From an uncultured Oscillospiraceae bacterium (lineage in GTDB: Bacteria; Bacillota; Clostridia; Oscillospirales; Oscillospiraceae): a stretch of DNA of 13,026 nucleotides. This document shows positions 1-6,572 of this stretch, piece by piece. The translations under genes were made by a program, and so were the position numbers. Below the pieces are notes generated by a model. That model searched no databases. It saw only the letters and a list, made by a program, of their open reading frames with translations, and was not told the origin of the DNA. Numbering within the stretch: the first letter of the stretch is position 1; each line of letters begins with the position of its first letter. The stretch covers positions 1 to 13,026 of the forward strand of contig CAKTMQ010000039.1 of NCBI GenBank assembly GCA_934573945.1, read 5' to 3'.

Positions 1-632
1 GGCTTGATCTGCCGCATGGAGGTGACGGAGCTGGCTAGGAAGGAGATCAGGAGAATAATGGCGGAGGTCATCAGAAACAGGCCGATGAAGGAACGCCATA
101 CCTGCATGATCTCCGATTCATCCATCACGGCCAGTACCATGCCCAGCAGCTCGCCGCCGCTGCTGCTCATGGGTACGGCCACTACGAATTTTTTCACATT
201 GTAGATGTTGCTGACGGTGCTGCGCCCCTGATAGAGTGCCTTTTCTGACAGTACGTCGGAGACGATCTCCGGGGGGATGGTCACACTGCGCCCCACCAGC
301 GTCTCATCGGTGGTCAGCAGCACGTTGCCCTGTGCAGAGCAGATAAGAAAGTCCACATCGGTCATGCGGGAGGCCATCTCGGCCAGCTTCCGCAGCGCCG
401 TGTCCTGATCAATGCTCTCGTCGCCGGCCGCTACGAAATAGTCCGCCGACACCTGGGCGATCAGCTCGGCGCGGGTGCGCATTTCGCCCCGCTTTTCCGC
501 GGTGGTGGTGCCGTAGCTGAGGGTGAAGAAGCTGACACCCAGCAGCAGCAGCGTCAGCAGCACCATCCCGGCGGTCAGCGCAAACTGATGCCAGTACAGG
601 CTGTTGAATTTTCGCTTGATGTGTTCGATCAT
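1..632 (-). CDS. Sensor histidine kinase, N-terminal part (runs off the left edge)
   Basis: The reading frame starts at ATG 632 and stays open to base 1, giving 210 residues. The start overlaps the regulator's stop codon by four bases (ATGA), which is typical of translationally coupled two-component pairs. A first membrane segment lies at about residues 17-39. An extracytoplasmic sensor region of about 140 residues follows, then a second membrane segment at about 182-204, after which a HAMP linker would be expected. The outer region has a pattern suggestive of a single Cache-like fold: a long helix, then 'DVDFLICSAQGNVLLTTD', then 'GRSTVSNIYNVKKFVVAVPM'. That fold assignment is inference. The HAMP, dimerisation and ATPase domains lie outside the window, so the kinase call rests on topology and on the OmpR partner. 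The ligand is unknown. Confidence 0.85.
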   Translation of the reverse strand, partial: MIEHIKRKFNSLYWHQFALTAGMVLLTLLLLGVSFFTLSYGTTTAEKRGEMRTRAELIAQVSADYFVAAGDESIDQDTALRKLAEMASRMTDVDFLICSAQGNVLLTTDETLVGRSVTIPPEIVSDVLSEKALYQGRSTVSNIYNVKKFVVAVPMSSSGGELLGMVLAVMDESEIMQVWRSFIGLFLMTSAIILLISFLASSVTSMRQIK

Positions 633-1318
633 GACGGCTGCTTCACTTCAAATTTGTAGCCCACGCCCCAGACGGTCTTCAGTGCCCACTGGTCGGAGAC
701 GTTTTCCACCTTTTCCCGCAGCCGCTTGATATGCACGTCCACGGTACGGCTGTCGCCGAAGTAGTCAAAACCCCACACCTCGTCCAACAGCTGGTTGCGG
801 GTATAGACCCGGTTGGGCGTCACCGCCAGATGGTACAGCAGCTCCAGCTCTTTGGGAGGCGTATCCACCCGCTTGCCGTCCACCAGCAGCTCGTAGCTGT
901 CCAGATCGATGACCAGCTTGTCGAACACCAGCCGCTTGCGGGTGTCGTCGGGGATCTCGCTGCGGCGCAGCACGGCGTTGATGCGCGCCATCAGCTCCTT
1001 CATCTCAAAGGGCTTCACCAGATAGTCGTCGGCGCCCATCTCCAGACCGGTGATCCGGTCGGTCACATCGCCCTTGGCGGTGAGCATGATGATGGGGGTG
1101 GAGCCCTTTTCCCGGATATGGGCGCAGACAGCCCAGCCGTCCATCACGGGCAGCATGATGTCCAGCAGCACCATGTCCGGTGCCTTGGCATCGTATTCCT
1201 CCACGGCCTTGCCGCCGTCGTAGGCGATGCGTACCTCAAAGCCCTCTTTTTCCAGGTACATCCGGATCAGGTCGGAGATATTGTGGTCATCCTCTACCAC
1301 AAGAATATTGCGTGCCAT
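629..1318 (-). CDS. OmpR/PhoB-family response regulator
   Basis: A 229-residue DNA-binding response regulator. The receiver domain (about residues 3-118) has the acidic pair D10-D11, the phosphoacceptor D53 in 'MVLLDIMLPVMDG', T80 and K102 in 'YLVKPF'. The C-terminal winged helix (about 130-226) has the OmpR signatures 'PPKELELLYHLA', 'TRNQLLDEVWG' and 'RTVDVHIKRLREK', and ends with 'VWGVGYKF'. The frame could open as far up as 1480, but ATG 1318 is preferred. It begins exactly at the family's usual N-terminus (MARNILVVEDD) and has GGGAGG seven bases upstream; the extra N-terminal residues would match nothing in the family. It is the first gene of a regulator-kinase operon and overlaps the kinase by four bases. 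The regulated genes cannot be read from the sequence. Confidence 0.95.
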   Translation of the reverse strand: MARNILVVEDDHNISDLIRMYLEKEGFEVRIAYDGGKAVEEYDAKAPDMVLLDIMLPVMDGWAVCAHIREKGSTPIIMLTAKGDVTDRITGLEMGADDYLVKPFEMKELMARINAVLRRSEIPDDTRKRLVFDKLVIDLDSYELLVDGKRVDTPPKELELLYHLAVTPNRVYTRNQLLDEVWGFDYFGDSRTVDVHIKRLREKVENVSDQWALKTVWGVGYKFEVKQPS

Positions 1319-1422
1319 AGATAGCCTCCCAATGTATCTTGATCTGTATGTCTCAATTATATCGGAGCCGCGCCGCGATTCCTGAACTTTTTGTAAATTC
1401 AGCGCGAAATGGCTGATAGAAC

Positions 1423-1451
1423 AGTATAGCACACTTTTTATCCGTTGTACA
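1423..1451 (-). promoter_or_regulatory. Candidate promoter for the regulator-kinase operon
   Basis: On the minus strand a TGTACA -35 (1446-1451), a 17-base spacer and a TATACT -10 (1423-1428) with an extended TGC just upstream form a good sigma-A-type promoter. The -35 lies inside the last codons of the spoIID-like gene. A second possible -10, TATAAT (1356-1361), lies nearer the start codon but has no convincing -35. Confidence 0.5.
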
Positions 1452-2439
1452 GTCCGATCGTCACGCCGGTATAGTACCATTGCAGGATCTCCTGCCAGGT
1501 CTTGCCCTCCTTGGCCAGTTCGTTGGCGCCGTACTGGCTCATGCCCACGCCGTGACCGTAGCCGGTGACCCGGAAGGTGACGCTGCCGCCGCCTGCTTCC
1601 ACCGTAAAGGCGGAGGAGCGGAGACTGTACAGGCTGCGCAGCTCCTTGCCGGTGACCGTTACGCCGCCGATCACCACCGTGGCCACCCGCCCGGAGTCGG
1701 TGCGTGCCACCGCACCGATCCAGCTGTCGCCGCTGCCGGAGAGCTGGGCGTCAGGGTGAGCTTTCTGGAAAACGGTGCGGAATTCCTCGGCGGTGAAGGT
1801 GTTGACGCTGTAGTAGTTGGGTACGGAGTCAGAGGACTCCGGACTTTTGACGCTCACCAGATAGGGCAGTTCCGCCGCCCACACGTCACCGCTGGCGGCG
1901 GTGGCGCCGGCAGAGGAGGAGTGGAACACCGCCATGATGGGCGCGCCGTCATACAGCACCACCTGTCCGTCAGTCTCCGTCACCGCCTGCTGCACTTTGG
2001 CTTCATAGGAGGTGAATTTTTCACCCCACTTTTCCTTCGCCTCCGCCTCTGACAGCCAGGCGGTGCAGCAGCCTGGGTTGGTGCATACGTCTGCGTCGGG
2101 ATGGGTATCCTTGCTGCCGGCGGACAGGCGGTAATAGAGATAGGTGCGCTCCGCCACGGCCTGTGCCTTCAGCGCCTCTTCCTCAAAAGCGGCGGGCATC
2201 TCGCCCCGCACCACGCCGGGCAGGTATTCTGTCGCCGTCATGGTGCGCACGGTGCTGCCGTCCCACAGCCGCAGCGTGTGGGCAGCGTCGCTGCCGACCG
2301 CCTGTTCCGCCGGCTGGGACACCGGCGCCGGGGAAGGACTGGATGCTGTATCGTCGTTCTCCGTCTCTGGCTGCCGCAGCCAGGGCGGCAGGAACAGCAG
2401 CAACAGCAGCGCGATACTGGCCGCGATGATCTGTTTCAT
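1438..2439 (-). CDS. spoIID: SpoIID-type lytic transglycosylase (stage II sporulation protein D)
   Basis: A 333-residue membrane-anchored protein of the SpoIID family, close in length to B. subtilis SpoIID. SpoIID degrades peptidoglycan glycan strands during engulfment of the forespore, working with SpoIIM and SpoIIP; neither partner is in the window. An N-terminal membrane segment (about residues 4-20) is followed by a Ser/Pro/Ala-rich linker. The SpoIID domain has 'YLPGVVRGEMP', whose E80 corresponds to the known catalytic Glu, then 'ALKAQAVAERTYLYYRL'. H113-x5-C119-x5-C125 matches the zinc-ligand spacing I recall for the C. difficile enzyme. The end has the family hallmark 'GYGHGVGMSQYGANELA'. 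The chosen ATG has GGAAAGGAAG upstream; a GTG three codons earlier overlaps that site. A LytB-like paralogue acting in vegetative cells is the main alternative. Confidence 0.88.
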   Translation of the reverse strand: MKQIIAASIALLLLLFLPPWLRQPETENDDTASSPSPAPVSQPAEQAVGSDAAHTLRLWDGSTVRTMTATEYLPGVVRGEMPAAFEEEALKAQAVAERTYLYYRLSAGSKDTHPDADVCTNPGCCTAWLSEAEAKEKWGEKFTSYEAKVQQAVTETDGQVVLYDGAPIMAVFHSSSAGATAASGDVWAAELPYLVSVKSPESSDSVPNYYSVNTFTAEEFRTVFQKAHPDAQLSGSGDSWIGAVARTDSGRVATVVIGGVTVTGKELRSLYSLRSSAFTVEAGGGSVTFRVTGYGHGVGMSQYGANELAKEGKTWQEILQWYYTGVTIGLYNG

Positions 2440-2461
2440 GCAAAACACTTCCTTTCCACGC

Positions 2462-2470
2462 TACAGTGTA
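2462..2470 (-). promoter_or_regulatory. Possible sigma-E-like -10 of spoIID (weak)
   Basis: On the minus strand CCTACACT, followed by GTAG, resembles the sigma-E -10 consensus CATACAnT and lies about 30 bases before the start codon, with the ribosome binding site in between. No good -35 is visible at the right distance. The stretch is also a small interrupted palindrome (CTACA-n-TGTAG). The same TACACTGTAG occurs upstream of yaaL. B. subtilis spoIID is controlled by sigma-E, which is why this was considered. Confidence 0.25.
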
Positions 2471-2634
2471 GGGGAGCATGGTGGGCGAAAAAGCGGGAAA
2501 GGGAAAATGTAACGGCATTTTGCAAAGAATTTAATACATTTGTAACAATTCCATACGATGATTTTTAACAACCATCGGGTATCTTAATACTTGCAAGAGA
2601 CAAAAACTTTTTTCATCAATCTTCCTGCCATATT

Positions 2635-2661
2635 AAGCCGAGGGCGCTGCGCCTTCGGCTT
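2635..2661. terminator. Hairpin, possible terminator
   Basis: A 13-base-pair stem (2635-2647 with 2649-2661, one G-T pair) with a very tight loop. A short T-rich stretch follows on the plus strand (TATGGTTTTT). On the minus strand, downstream of tadA, the tail is poor. Direction is uncertain. Confidence 0.4.
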
Positions 2662-2731
2662 TATGGTTTTTATTGACCGGATCCCCCGACGAAAGGACTC
2701 GCGGCCTGACTGCGCACCCCCTGCAAAGCAG

Positions 2732-2765
2732 CCCCCGACCGCTCTCACACGAGAGCGGTCGGGGG
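2732..2765. terminator. Strong hairpin terminator immediately after tadA
   Basis: A perfect 15-base-pair GC-rich stem (2732-2746 with 2751-2765) closes on the four-base loop ACAC, starting five bases past the tadA stop codon on the minus strand. The T-rich run (CTTTTATTT) lies on the plus side, so it may work better against plus-strand transcripts. Its position makes it the likely end of the tadA message. Confidence 0.65.
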
Positions 2766-2769
2766 GCTT

Positions 2770-3216
2770 TTATTTCCGCAATCCCCTGAAGAAATCCGAC
2801 AGCACCGTCTGACAGTCCTCCGCCAGAATGCCGCCCACCAGCTGGGGATGGTGGGGGAAATCCTCCATGAAGAGATTCAGTACGCCGCCGCAGGCGCCCA
2901 TGGCGCGGTCTCTGGTGCCGTAGAACACCCGCCGTACCCGGGCATTGAGGATGGCACCGGCACACATGGGGCAGGGCTCCAGGGTCACGTAGAGGTCACA
3001 GTCCTCCAGCCGCCAGGAGCCGAGGACGGCGTTGGCCTGCGCCATGGCCTCCATCTCCGCGTGGGAAAAGACAGCCTGTTTTTCCTCCCGGCGGTTGCGC
3101 CCCCGGCCGATGACGGCGCCGTCACGGACGATCACACAGCCCACCGGCACCTCGCCGTGAGCGGCGGCTTCCTGCGCCAGCATCAGCGCCTGACGCATAT
3201 ATGCTTCATGTTCCAT
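2770..3216 (-). CDS. tadA: tRNA-specific adenosine deaminase TadA
   Basis: A 148-residue cytidine/deoxycytidylate deaminase-fold enzyme that converts adenosine 34 to inosine in tRNA-Arg(ACG), which lets one tRNA read several codons. The zinc site is complete: H52-A53-E54 in 'FSHAEMEAM' (E54 is the proton shuttle) and P81-C82-x2-C85 in 'LEPCPMCAGAI'. 'GEVPVGCVIV' near residue 21 and 'VRRVFYGTRD' further on are also typical of TadA. Length matches the family. The start at 3216 has GGAAAGGAG at good spacing. In B. subtilis tadA lies in the same chromosomal neighbourhood as yaaL and bofA; here it is divergent from them. A guanine deaminase paralogue is unlikely given the TadA-type motifs. Confidence 0.95.
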   Translation of the reverse strand: MEHEAYMRQALMLAQEAAAHGEVPVGCVIVRDGAVIGRGRNRREEKQAVFSHAEMEAMAQANAVLGSWRLEDCDLYVTLEPCPMCAGAILNARVRRVFYGTRDRAMGACGGVLNLFMEDFPHHPQLVGGILAEDCQTVLSDFFRGLRK

Positions 3217-3261
3217 GGAACGCTCCTTTCCAAAAAAGACCGGGAAGTGGATTAAAATAGT

Positions 3262-3289
3262 GCATATCTGTCCAAACTACTCGTACACT
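3262..3289 (+). promoter_or_regulatory. Sigma-E-like promoter candidate for yaaL-bofA
   Basis: GCATATC (3262-3268) resembles the sigma-E -35 (consensus near GCATATT). After a 13-base spacer, CGTACACT (3282-3289) resembles its -10 (CATACAnT), with one mismatch in each box. Transcription would start about 40 bases before yaaL. B. subtilis bofA is a sigma-E gene, so the match is in the expected place, but this was read by eye from short consensus words. Confidence 0.4.
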
Positions 3290-3336
3290 GTAGGCAGGGG
3301 GGATGAGCTCCCCGCCTCATACGAGGAGGACGTGTC

Positions 3337-3636
3337 ATGGCAAAAAAGAAGGACGTTTTGTGGCCCACCGATAGAGAGCTGCGGCAGGAGCTGGATCAGA
3401 TCAACCGTCAGCTGAAGGAGGCGTATGACCGATTCAACTATGCCTGTGAGCCGGAACTGGTAGAGGCCAGCATCTTCGAGATCAATGCCTTGAAGGCAAA
3501 GTATGACTATCTGCTGCGCTGTGTCAAGGAGCGCGCCGGGATGCAGCCTGCGGCCGGCCGCGGCGGGTATATGCCGCCTGCGGAGCGGGCGGTGGCCGCG
3601 TCGTCCGTGAAGGGAGGGCCGGTATGTCGGTCGTAG
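3337..3636 (+). CDS. yaaL: YaaL-like DUF2508 family protein
   Basis: A 99-residue, probably cytoplasmic protein. Residues 10-68 are a charged, mostly helical region ('ELRQELDQINRQLKEAYDRF', then 'EASIFEINALKAKYDYLLRC') of the kind found in DUF2508/YaaL. The last 30 residues are Gly/Ala/Pro-rich and probably disordered. The molecular function of this family is unknown. GAGGAGG lies nine bases before ATG 3337. The stop codon lies 13 bases inside bofA, which indicates co-translation. The same gene order, yaaL then bofA, is known from B. subtilis, and that supports both calls. Confidence 0.8.
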   Translation: MAKKKDVLWPTDRELRQELDQINRQLKEAYDRFNYACEPELVEASIFEINALKAKYDYLLRCVKERAGMQPAAGRGGYMPPAERAVAASSVKGGPVCRS

Positions 3637-3896
3637 AAAAGGTATCGTTGGGGCTTGTGCTGCTGTTTCTGATGGTGGCGCTGTCCCGCCTGTTCAAAAC
3701 GCCGCTGAAGCTGGCTCTGCGTCTGGCGGCCAATACGGCACTGGGGTTCGGCGCGCTGTGGGCGCTGAACCTCACCACCGCCTATACGGGGCTGAGCCTG
3801 GGCTGGAACCTGTTCAATGCGCTGGTGGTGGCGGTGTTGGGCGTGCCGGGCTTCTGCCTGCTCCTGCTGGTGAAGTGGGTGCTGGGAGGTACATAA
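3624..3896 (+). CDS. bofA: BofA-type pro-sigma-K processing inhibitor
   Basis: A 90-residue integral membrane protein, the same size as B. subtilis BofA (about 87 residues). BofA sits in the membrane around the forespore with SpoIVFA and the intramembrane protease SpoIVFB and holds back pro-sigma-K cleavage. Hydrophobic segments lie at about residues 6-23, 30-48 and 62-86. The 'LRLAANTALGFGALWALNL' stretch corresponds to the conserved Asn/Gly-containing core of the family. GGGAGGG precedes the ATG. Many clostridial relatives keep bofA although sigma-K control differs among them, so the exact role here is uncertain. No partner gene for SpoIVFA or SpoIVFB is in the window. Confidence 0.85.
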   Translation: MSVVEKVSLGLVLLFLMVALSRLFKTPLKLALRLAANTALGFGALWALNLTTAYTGLSLGWNLFNALVVAVLGVPGFCLLLLVKWVLGGT

Positions 3897-4112
3897 AATA
3901 AGCGGCGTCTTTATGATGCGTTCACAGGGAGGGGGGTGCTTCCCGTCTGCGGAACCGTCTGCGAAGAACGGCGGGCGGGGCAGAACCCCGCCCTGCGCAC
4001 CGTGCGGCAAAGGCGCTCCGTAGGGCGGTGACCACGCCCCACAGCGCAATCACCGCTCTCGCGGCAGGGTTCACGCCCTGCCATTTATTTTGTATCTTGC
4101 AGCAAAGGAAAG
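3897..4112. repeat. Palindrome-rich intergenic spacer, candidate REP-like repeat
   Basis: Between the convergent bofA and the phosphatidyltransferase pseudogene lies GC-rich sequence without a credible gene. It holds a perfect 8-base-pair hairpin (3973-3980 with 3986-3993, loop CAGAA), a 7-base-pair hairpin (4063-4069 with 4076-4082) and an imperfect one around 4023-4037. The words CAGAACCCCGCC and TAGGGCGGTGACCACGCC look like variants of one GC-rich palindromic unit. Either outer hairpin could also end transcription from one side, but neither has a good T-run. Confidence 0.45.
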
Positions 4113-4617
4113 TCAGGCTCGGATTTCTTTTCTGATACAGTATCCCTCTTGTATGGCAGCAGCGGTTGCGATAAAGCACACCGCAATGGCACAGTATCGT
4201 ATTTCGACCAGCTTGAACGTCAATGGCAGCAGAAACAGTAGAGCACCTGTGATCTTGTTCATAATGGTGTATGTTTGACAATGAACCTTTTTTGGCGAAT
4301 GAACCCCCATGCGATAGTTGCTGTTTTATCACGGCGATGACAACGATCCATGTCAAAGCCCATGCCGGAAATTCGATTTCCGGCAATAGTTTGAGCAAGG
4401 CGGACACGAGAAAGACAGCGTCGGCAATGGCGTCAAACCGTGAACCGGACGCGCTGGCGGAGTTCGTTTTTCTTGCGACCGTTCCGTCGATCATATCTGT
4501 GATGCCGCTGGCCAGATACATTGCATAAAACCGAAATGAGCATACAGGGAACATCAGCAGCAATATGCTGAAGGCAATGCGGCAGCCTGTGATGATATTT
4601 GCCGCATATCGTTTCAT
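4113..4617 (-). pseudogene. Frameshifted CDP-alcohol phosphatidyltransferase
   Basis: The family makes phospholipids by moving a phosphatidyl group from CDP-diacylglycerol to an alcohol at the membrane. The N-terminal part has the complete signature: D-G-x2-A-R-x8-G-x3-D-x3-D, in 'DMIDGTVARKTNSASASGSR' and the residues after it. It also has a typical opening, 'MKRYAANIITGCRIAFSILL'. After 'VIAVIK' the frame runs into unrelated sequence, while another frame continues the family with 'TIMNKITGALLFLLPLTF' to a stop at 4113. The segment is 505 bases, one more than a multiple of three. A one-base gain (or two-base loss) near 4315-4326 therefore explains the break. Read unbroken it would be about 167 residues. 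Base composition is visibly more AT-rich than its neighbours, suggesting transfer. ATG 4617 is chosen by family N-terminus; starts at 4638 and 4662 are possible. Confidence 0.75.
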
Positions 4618-4667
4618 GTTTCCCACCGCAAATATCATTTTCTCTGTATCGTCCTGTATCATCGCGC

Positions 4668-5393
4668 CTATTTCTCCGGCTGTTCCAAATTCCAGCCATA
4701 CAGCGGATACCTCTGCAGGCTGCCGAACAGCTTCTGCTTCAGATCTGGGTAGGTCTGCTCCAGCGAGGCGATCAGCTCCTTCACCTCCTGCCGGCGACTG
4801 TGGCCATCCATGGGGCAGGGGTTGTGTACGATAGGCAGTGCCTCACGCTGCGCCGCCCGGCGGATGTCGTCCTCGTGGCAGTACAGCAGCGGCCGGATCT
4901 GGGTGACGCCGGTGCGATCCAGATAGGTCACCGGCTGGAAGCAGCCGATGCGCCCCTCAAACAGCAGGTTCATCAGCAGTGTCTCCACCGCGTCATCATA
5001 ATGGTGTCCCAGGGCGATCTTGCGAATGCCCCGCTCTGTCAGTGCGGTATTGAGACTGCCCCGCCGCAGCTTGGCGCACAGGGAACAGGGGTTCTTCTCC
5101 TTGCGTTCCTCAAAAATGATCTGATATACCGGTATCTGGATCCGGGTATAGGGCACCTCCAGCGCCTGACACAGCGCCGCCACGCCGCTGAAATCCATCC
5201 CCGGCATCCCCATCTCCAGGGTGATGGCCTCCAGTGTAAAGGGAATGGGATAAAAGCGGCGCAGCCGCGCCAGCGCCGCCAGTGTCAGCAGGCTGTCTTT
5301 GCCGCCGCTGACACCCACGGCGATCTGGTCGCCCGGTTCGATCATATGATAGTCCTCCACACACCGGCGGACAAGTCCCAGAATGTGCTGCAT
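4668..5393 (-). CDS. ttcA: TtcA-like tRNA 2-thiocytidine synthetase (PP-loop ATPase)
   Basis: A 241-residue PP-loop ATPase. The N-terminal ATP-pyrophosphatase motif is S29-G-G-K-D-S34. Three cysteines match the TtcA iron-sulphur ligands: C103-x2-C106 in 'NPCSLCAKLRRG' and C193 in 'HNPCPMDG'. 'KIALGHHYDDAVETLLMNL' (residues 125-143) is the conserved central motif. TtcA thiolates cytidine 32 of certain tRNAs. The protein is shorter than E. coli TtcA (about 311 residues) and may belong to a related clostridial branch with another target; TilS is unlikely because of the cysteines. GGAGG lies seven bases before ATG 5393. The phosphatidyltransferase pseudogene follows closely on the same strand. 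Confidence 0.85.
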   Translation of the reverse strand: MQHILGLVRRCVEDYHMIEPGDQIAVGVSGGKDSLLTLAALARLRRFYPIPFTLEAITLEMGMPGMDFSGVAALCQALEVPYTRIQIPVYQIIFEERKEKNPCSLCAKLRRGSLNTALTERGIRKIALGHHYDDAVETLLMNLLFEGRIGCFQPVTYLDRTGVTQIRPLLYCHEDDIRRAAQREALPIVHNPCPMDGHSRRQEVKELIASLEQTYPDLKQKLFGSLQRYPLYGWNLEQPEK

Positions 5394-5494
5394 ATGTGTG
5401 CCTCCAAGTTGAAAATTGGGAAGTGTGAAAATGAAAGATAATAAGAGATAATAAGAGAAAATACGAGATGTTTTGCCTGTAAATTAAAACGTTG

Positions 5495-5523
5495 TTGACA
5501 ACGCGGCGCCGGTATGCTATAAA
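5495..5523 (+). promoter_or_regulatory. Strong sigma-A promoter of rplM-rpsI
   Basis: A perfect TTGACA (5495-5500), a 17-base spacer and TATAAA (5518-5523) with an extended TGC before the -10. This near-consensus arrangement fits the high expression expected for ribosomal proteins. The start point would fall near 5530, leaving a leader of about 90 bases. Confidence 0.85.
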
Positions 5524-5530
5524 TATCCTT

Positions 5531-5572
5531 GCGCGTTTGGCGCGTTCCCCTCGATTTTAGCAAGGGAACACG
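5531..5572 (+). promoter_or_regulatory. Structured rplM leader, candidate L13 autoregulatory element
   Basis: The leader opens with a small hairpin (5531-5534 with 5540-5543). An alternative longer stem follows: 5541-5549 with 5564-5572, one mismatch, 14-base loop, core GTTCCC/GGGAAC. The two share bases and could be exclusive. An L13 leader family is described upstream of rplM in Bacillota, where L13 is thought to control its own operon. Membership in that family is inferred from position and hairpins, not from a covariance search. Confidence 0.5.
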
Positions 5573-5619
5573 AAAAAGTAAAGCAATATATTGAATAATA
5601 GATTTGGAGGAAAAACACC

Positions 5620-6045
5620 ATGTCCACTTTTATGGCAAACAAGGCCAACATCGAGCGCAAGTGGTATGTCGTTGACGCCGCCGGCAAGCCCCTGGGCAAG
5701 ACCGCTGTCGTCGTGGCCGACCTGCTGCGCGGCAAGGGCAAAGTCACCTACACTCCCCACGCTGACTGCGGTGACAACGTCATCGTCATCAACGCCGGCA
5801 AGGCGGTTCTGACCGGCAATAAGCTGGAGCAGAAGTATTACCGCACCCACTCCGGCTGGATCGGCGGCCTGAAGGAGACCAAGTATCGCATTCTGATGCA
5901 GGACAAGCCCGAGCTGGCCATGCGCGTGGCCGTCCGCGGCATGATGCCCCGCAACACCGTCACCAAGGACTCCCTGAAGCGCCTGCACGTCTATGCCGGC
6001 GACACCCATGAGCATCAGGCACAGAAGCCCGAGCTGGTCAAGTAA
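5620..6045 (+). CDS. rplM: 50S ribosomal protein L13
   Basis: A 141-residue protein of the uL13 family that binds 23S rRNA early in large-subunit assembly. Typical stretches are 'RKWYVVDAAGKPLGKTAVVV', 'GDNVIVINAGKAVLTGNK', 'YYRTHSGWIGGLKE' and 'VRGMMPRNTV', with 'LKRLHVYAGDTHEHQAQKPE' near the C-terminus. Length is normal for bacteria. TTTGGAGG precedes ATG 5620. It is the first gene of the universal rplM-rpsI operon, with rpsI 19 bases downstream. A promoter and a structured leader lie upstream, so feedback control by L13 is likely. Confidence 0.98.
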   Translation: MSTFMANKANIERKWYVVDAAGKPLGKTAVVVADLLRGKGKVTYTPHADCGDNVIVINAGKAVLTGNKLEQKYYRTHSGWIGGLKETKYRILMQDKPELAMRVAVRGMMPRNTVTKDSLKRLHVYAGDTHEHQAQKPELVK

Positions 6046-6064
6046 GTGAAGGAGGAAACGAAGA

Positions 6065-6469
6065 ATGTATCAGTCTAAGAATCCCTACAAGTACGGCACC
6101 GGCCGCCGCAAGTCCTCCGTTGCCCGCGTGCATCTGTTCGAGAATGGCTCCGGCAATATCACCATCAACGGCCGCAATATCGATGAGTACTTCGGCCTGG
6201 AGACCCTGAAGATGGTCGTTCGTCAGCCTCTGGCTGCTACCGATACCCTGGGCAAGGTGGACATCGTTGCCACCGTCGAGGGCGGCGGTGTGTCCGGTCA
6301 GGCCGGCGCTCTGCGTCACGGCATCAGCCGCGCTCTGCTGCTGGTCAACCCCGAGTACCGCGCCATCCTGAAGAAGGCCGGCTTCCTGACCCGCGATCCT
6401 CGTATGAAGGAGCGTAAGAAATACGGCCTCAAGGCCGCTCGTCGCGCACCGCAGTTCTCCAAGCGTTGA
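6065..6469 (+). CDS. rpsI: 30S ribosomal protein S9
   Basis: A 134-residue protein of the uS9 family; its C-terminal tail reaches the ribosomal P site and touches the tRNA anticodon stem. Visible hallmarks are '[20 protein letters not shown]', '[20 protein letters not shown]', '[20 protein letters not shown]' and the invariant end 'QFSKR'. Length is normal. GGAGG lies before ATG 6065. It is co-transcribed with rplM. The last codons, stop and first bases of the 3' untranslated region are repeated about 157 bases downstream (6609-6638), as described separately; the gene itself is intact. Confidence 0.98.
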   Translation: MYQSKNPYKYGTGRRKSSVARVHLFENGSGNITINGRNIDEYFGLETLKMVVRQPLAATDTLGKVDIVATVEGGGVSGQAGALRHGISRALLLVNPEYRAILKKAGFLTRDPRMKERKKYGLKAARRAPQFSKR

Positions 6470-6481
6470 GTTTATACCGCT
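6452..6481 (+). repeat. Direct repeat, copy 1 (rpsI 3' end)
   Basis: Thirty bases covering the codons for QFSKR, the stop codon and the following 3' sequence. They match 6609-6638 at 29 of 30 positions. The single difference turns the last Arg codon CGT into CGC. Similarity continues less exactly on both sides (APQ codons before, CTGCAAA after). Confidence 0.9.
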
Positions 6482-6490
6482 GTTTTCTGC

Positions 6491-6525
6491 AAAGGCTCCT
6501 GCTCCGGCAGGGGTCTTTGTTTCTT
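6491..6525 (+). terminator. rpsI intrinsic terminator
   Basis: A 12-base-pair stem (6491-6502 with 6507-6518, two G-T pairs) closes on a TCCG tetraloop and is followed by the T-rich run GTTTCTTT. It lies 22 bases after the rpsI stop and is a credible end for the ribosomal protein message. Confidence 0.7.
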
Positions 6526-6572
6526 TCGGAACTGAGGTGTCCTCGCGGCGCAGCCGCTGCGGTCGGAGGCTA

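Larger units (their letters stand above)
2440..2769. other. Intergenic region upstream of spoIID and downstream of tadA
   Basis: No credible gene is seen in these 330 bases. The part next to spoIID (about 2510-2635) is AT-rich, unlike its surroundings, and probably holds promoters reading left. I see several weak -10-like words there but no pair that is clearly better than the others. The right part holds two hairpins, described separately. Short frames here lack ribosome binding sites and recognisable products. Confidence 0.6.

Noticed and set aside
2591..2812. Small plus-strand frame across the tadA terminator
   Set aside because: It crosses both hairpins and enters tadA antisense; no ribosome binding site.
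4599..5441. Open plus-strand frame of 280 codons
   Set aside because: Antisense to the TtcA-like gene, which carries SGGKDS and three matching cysteines.
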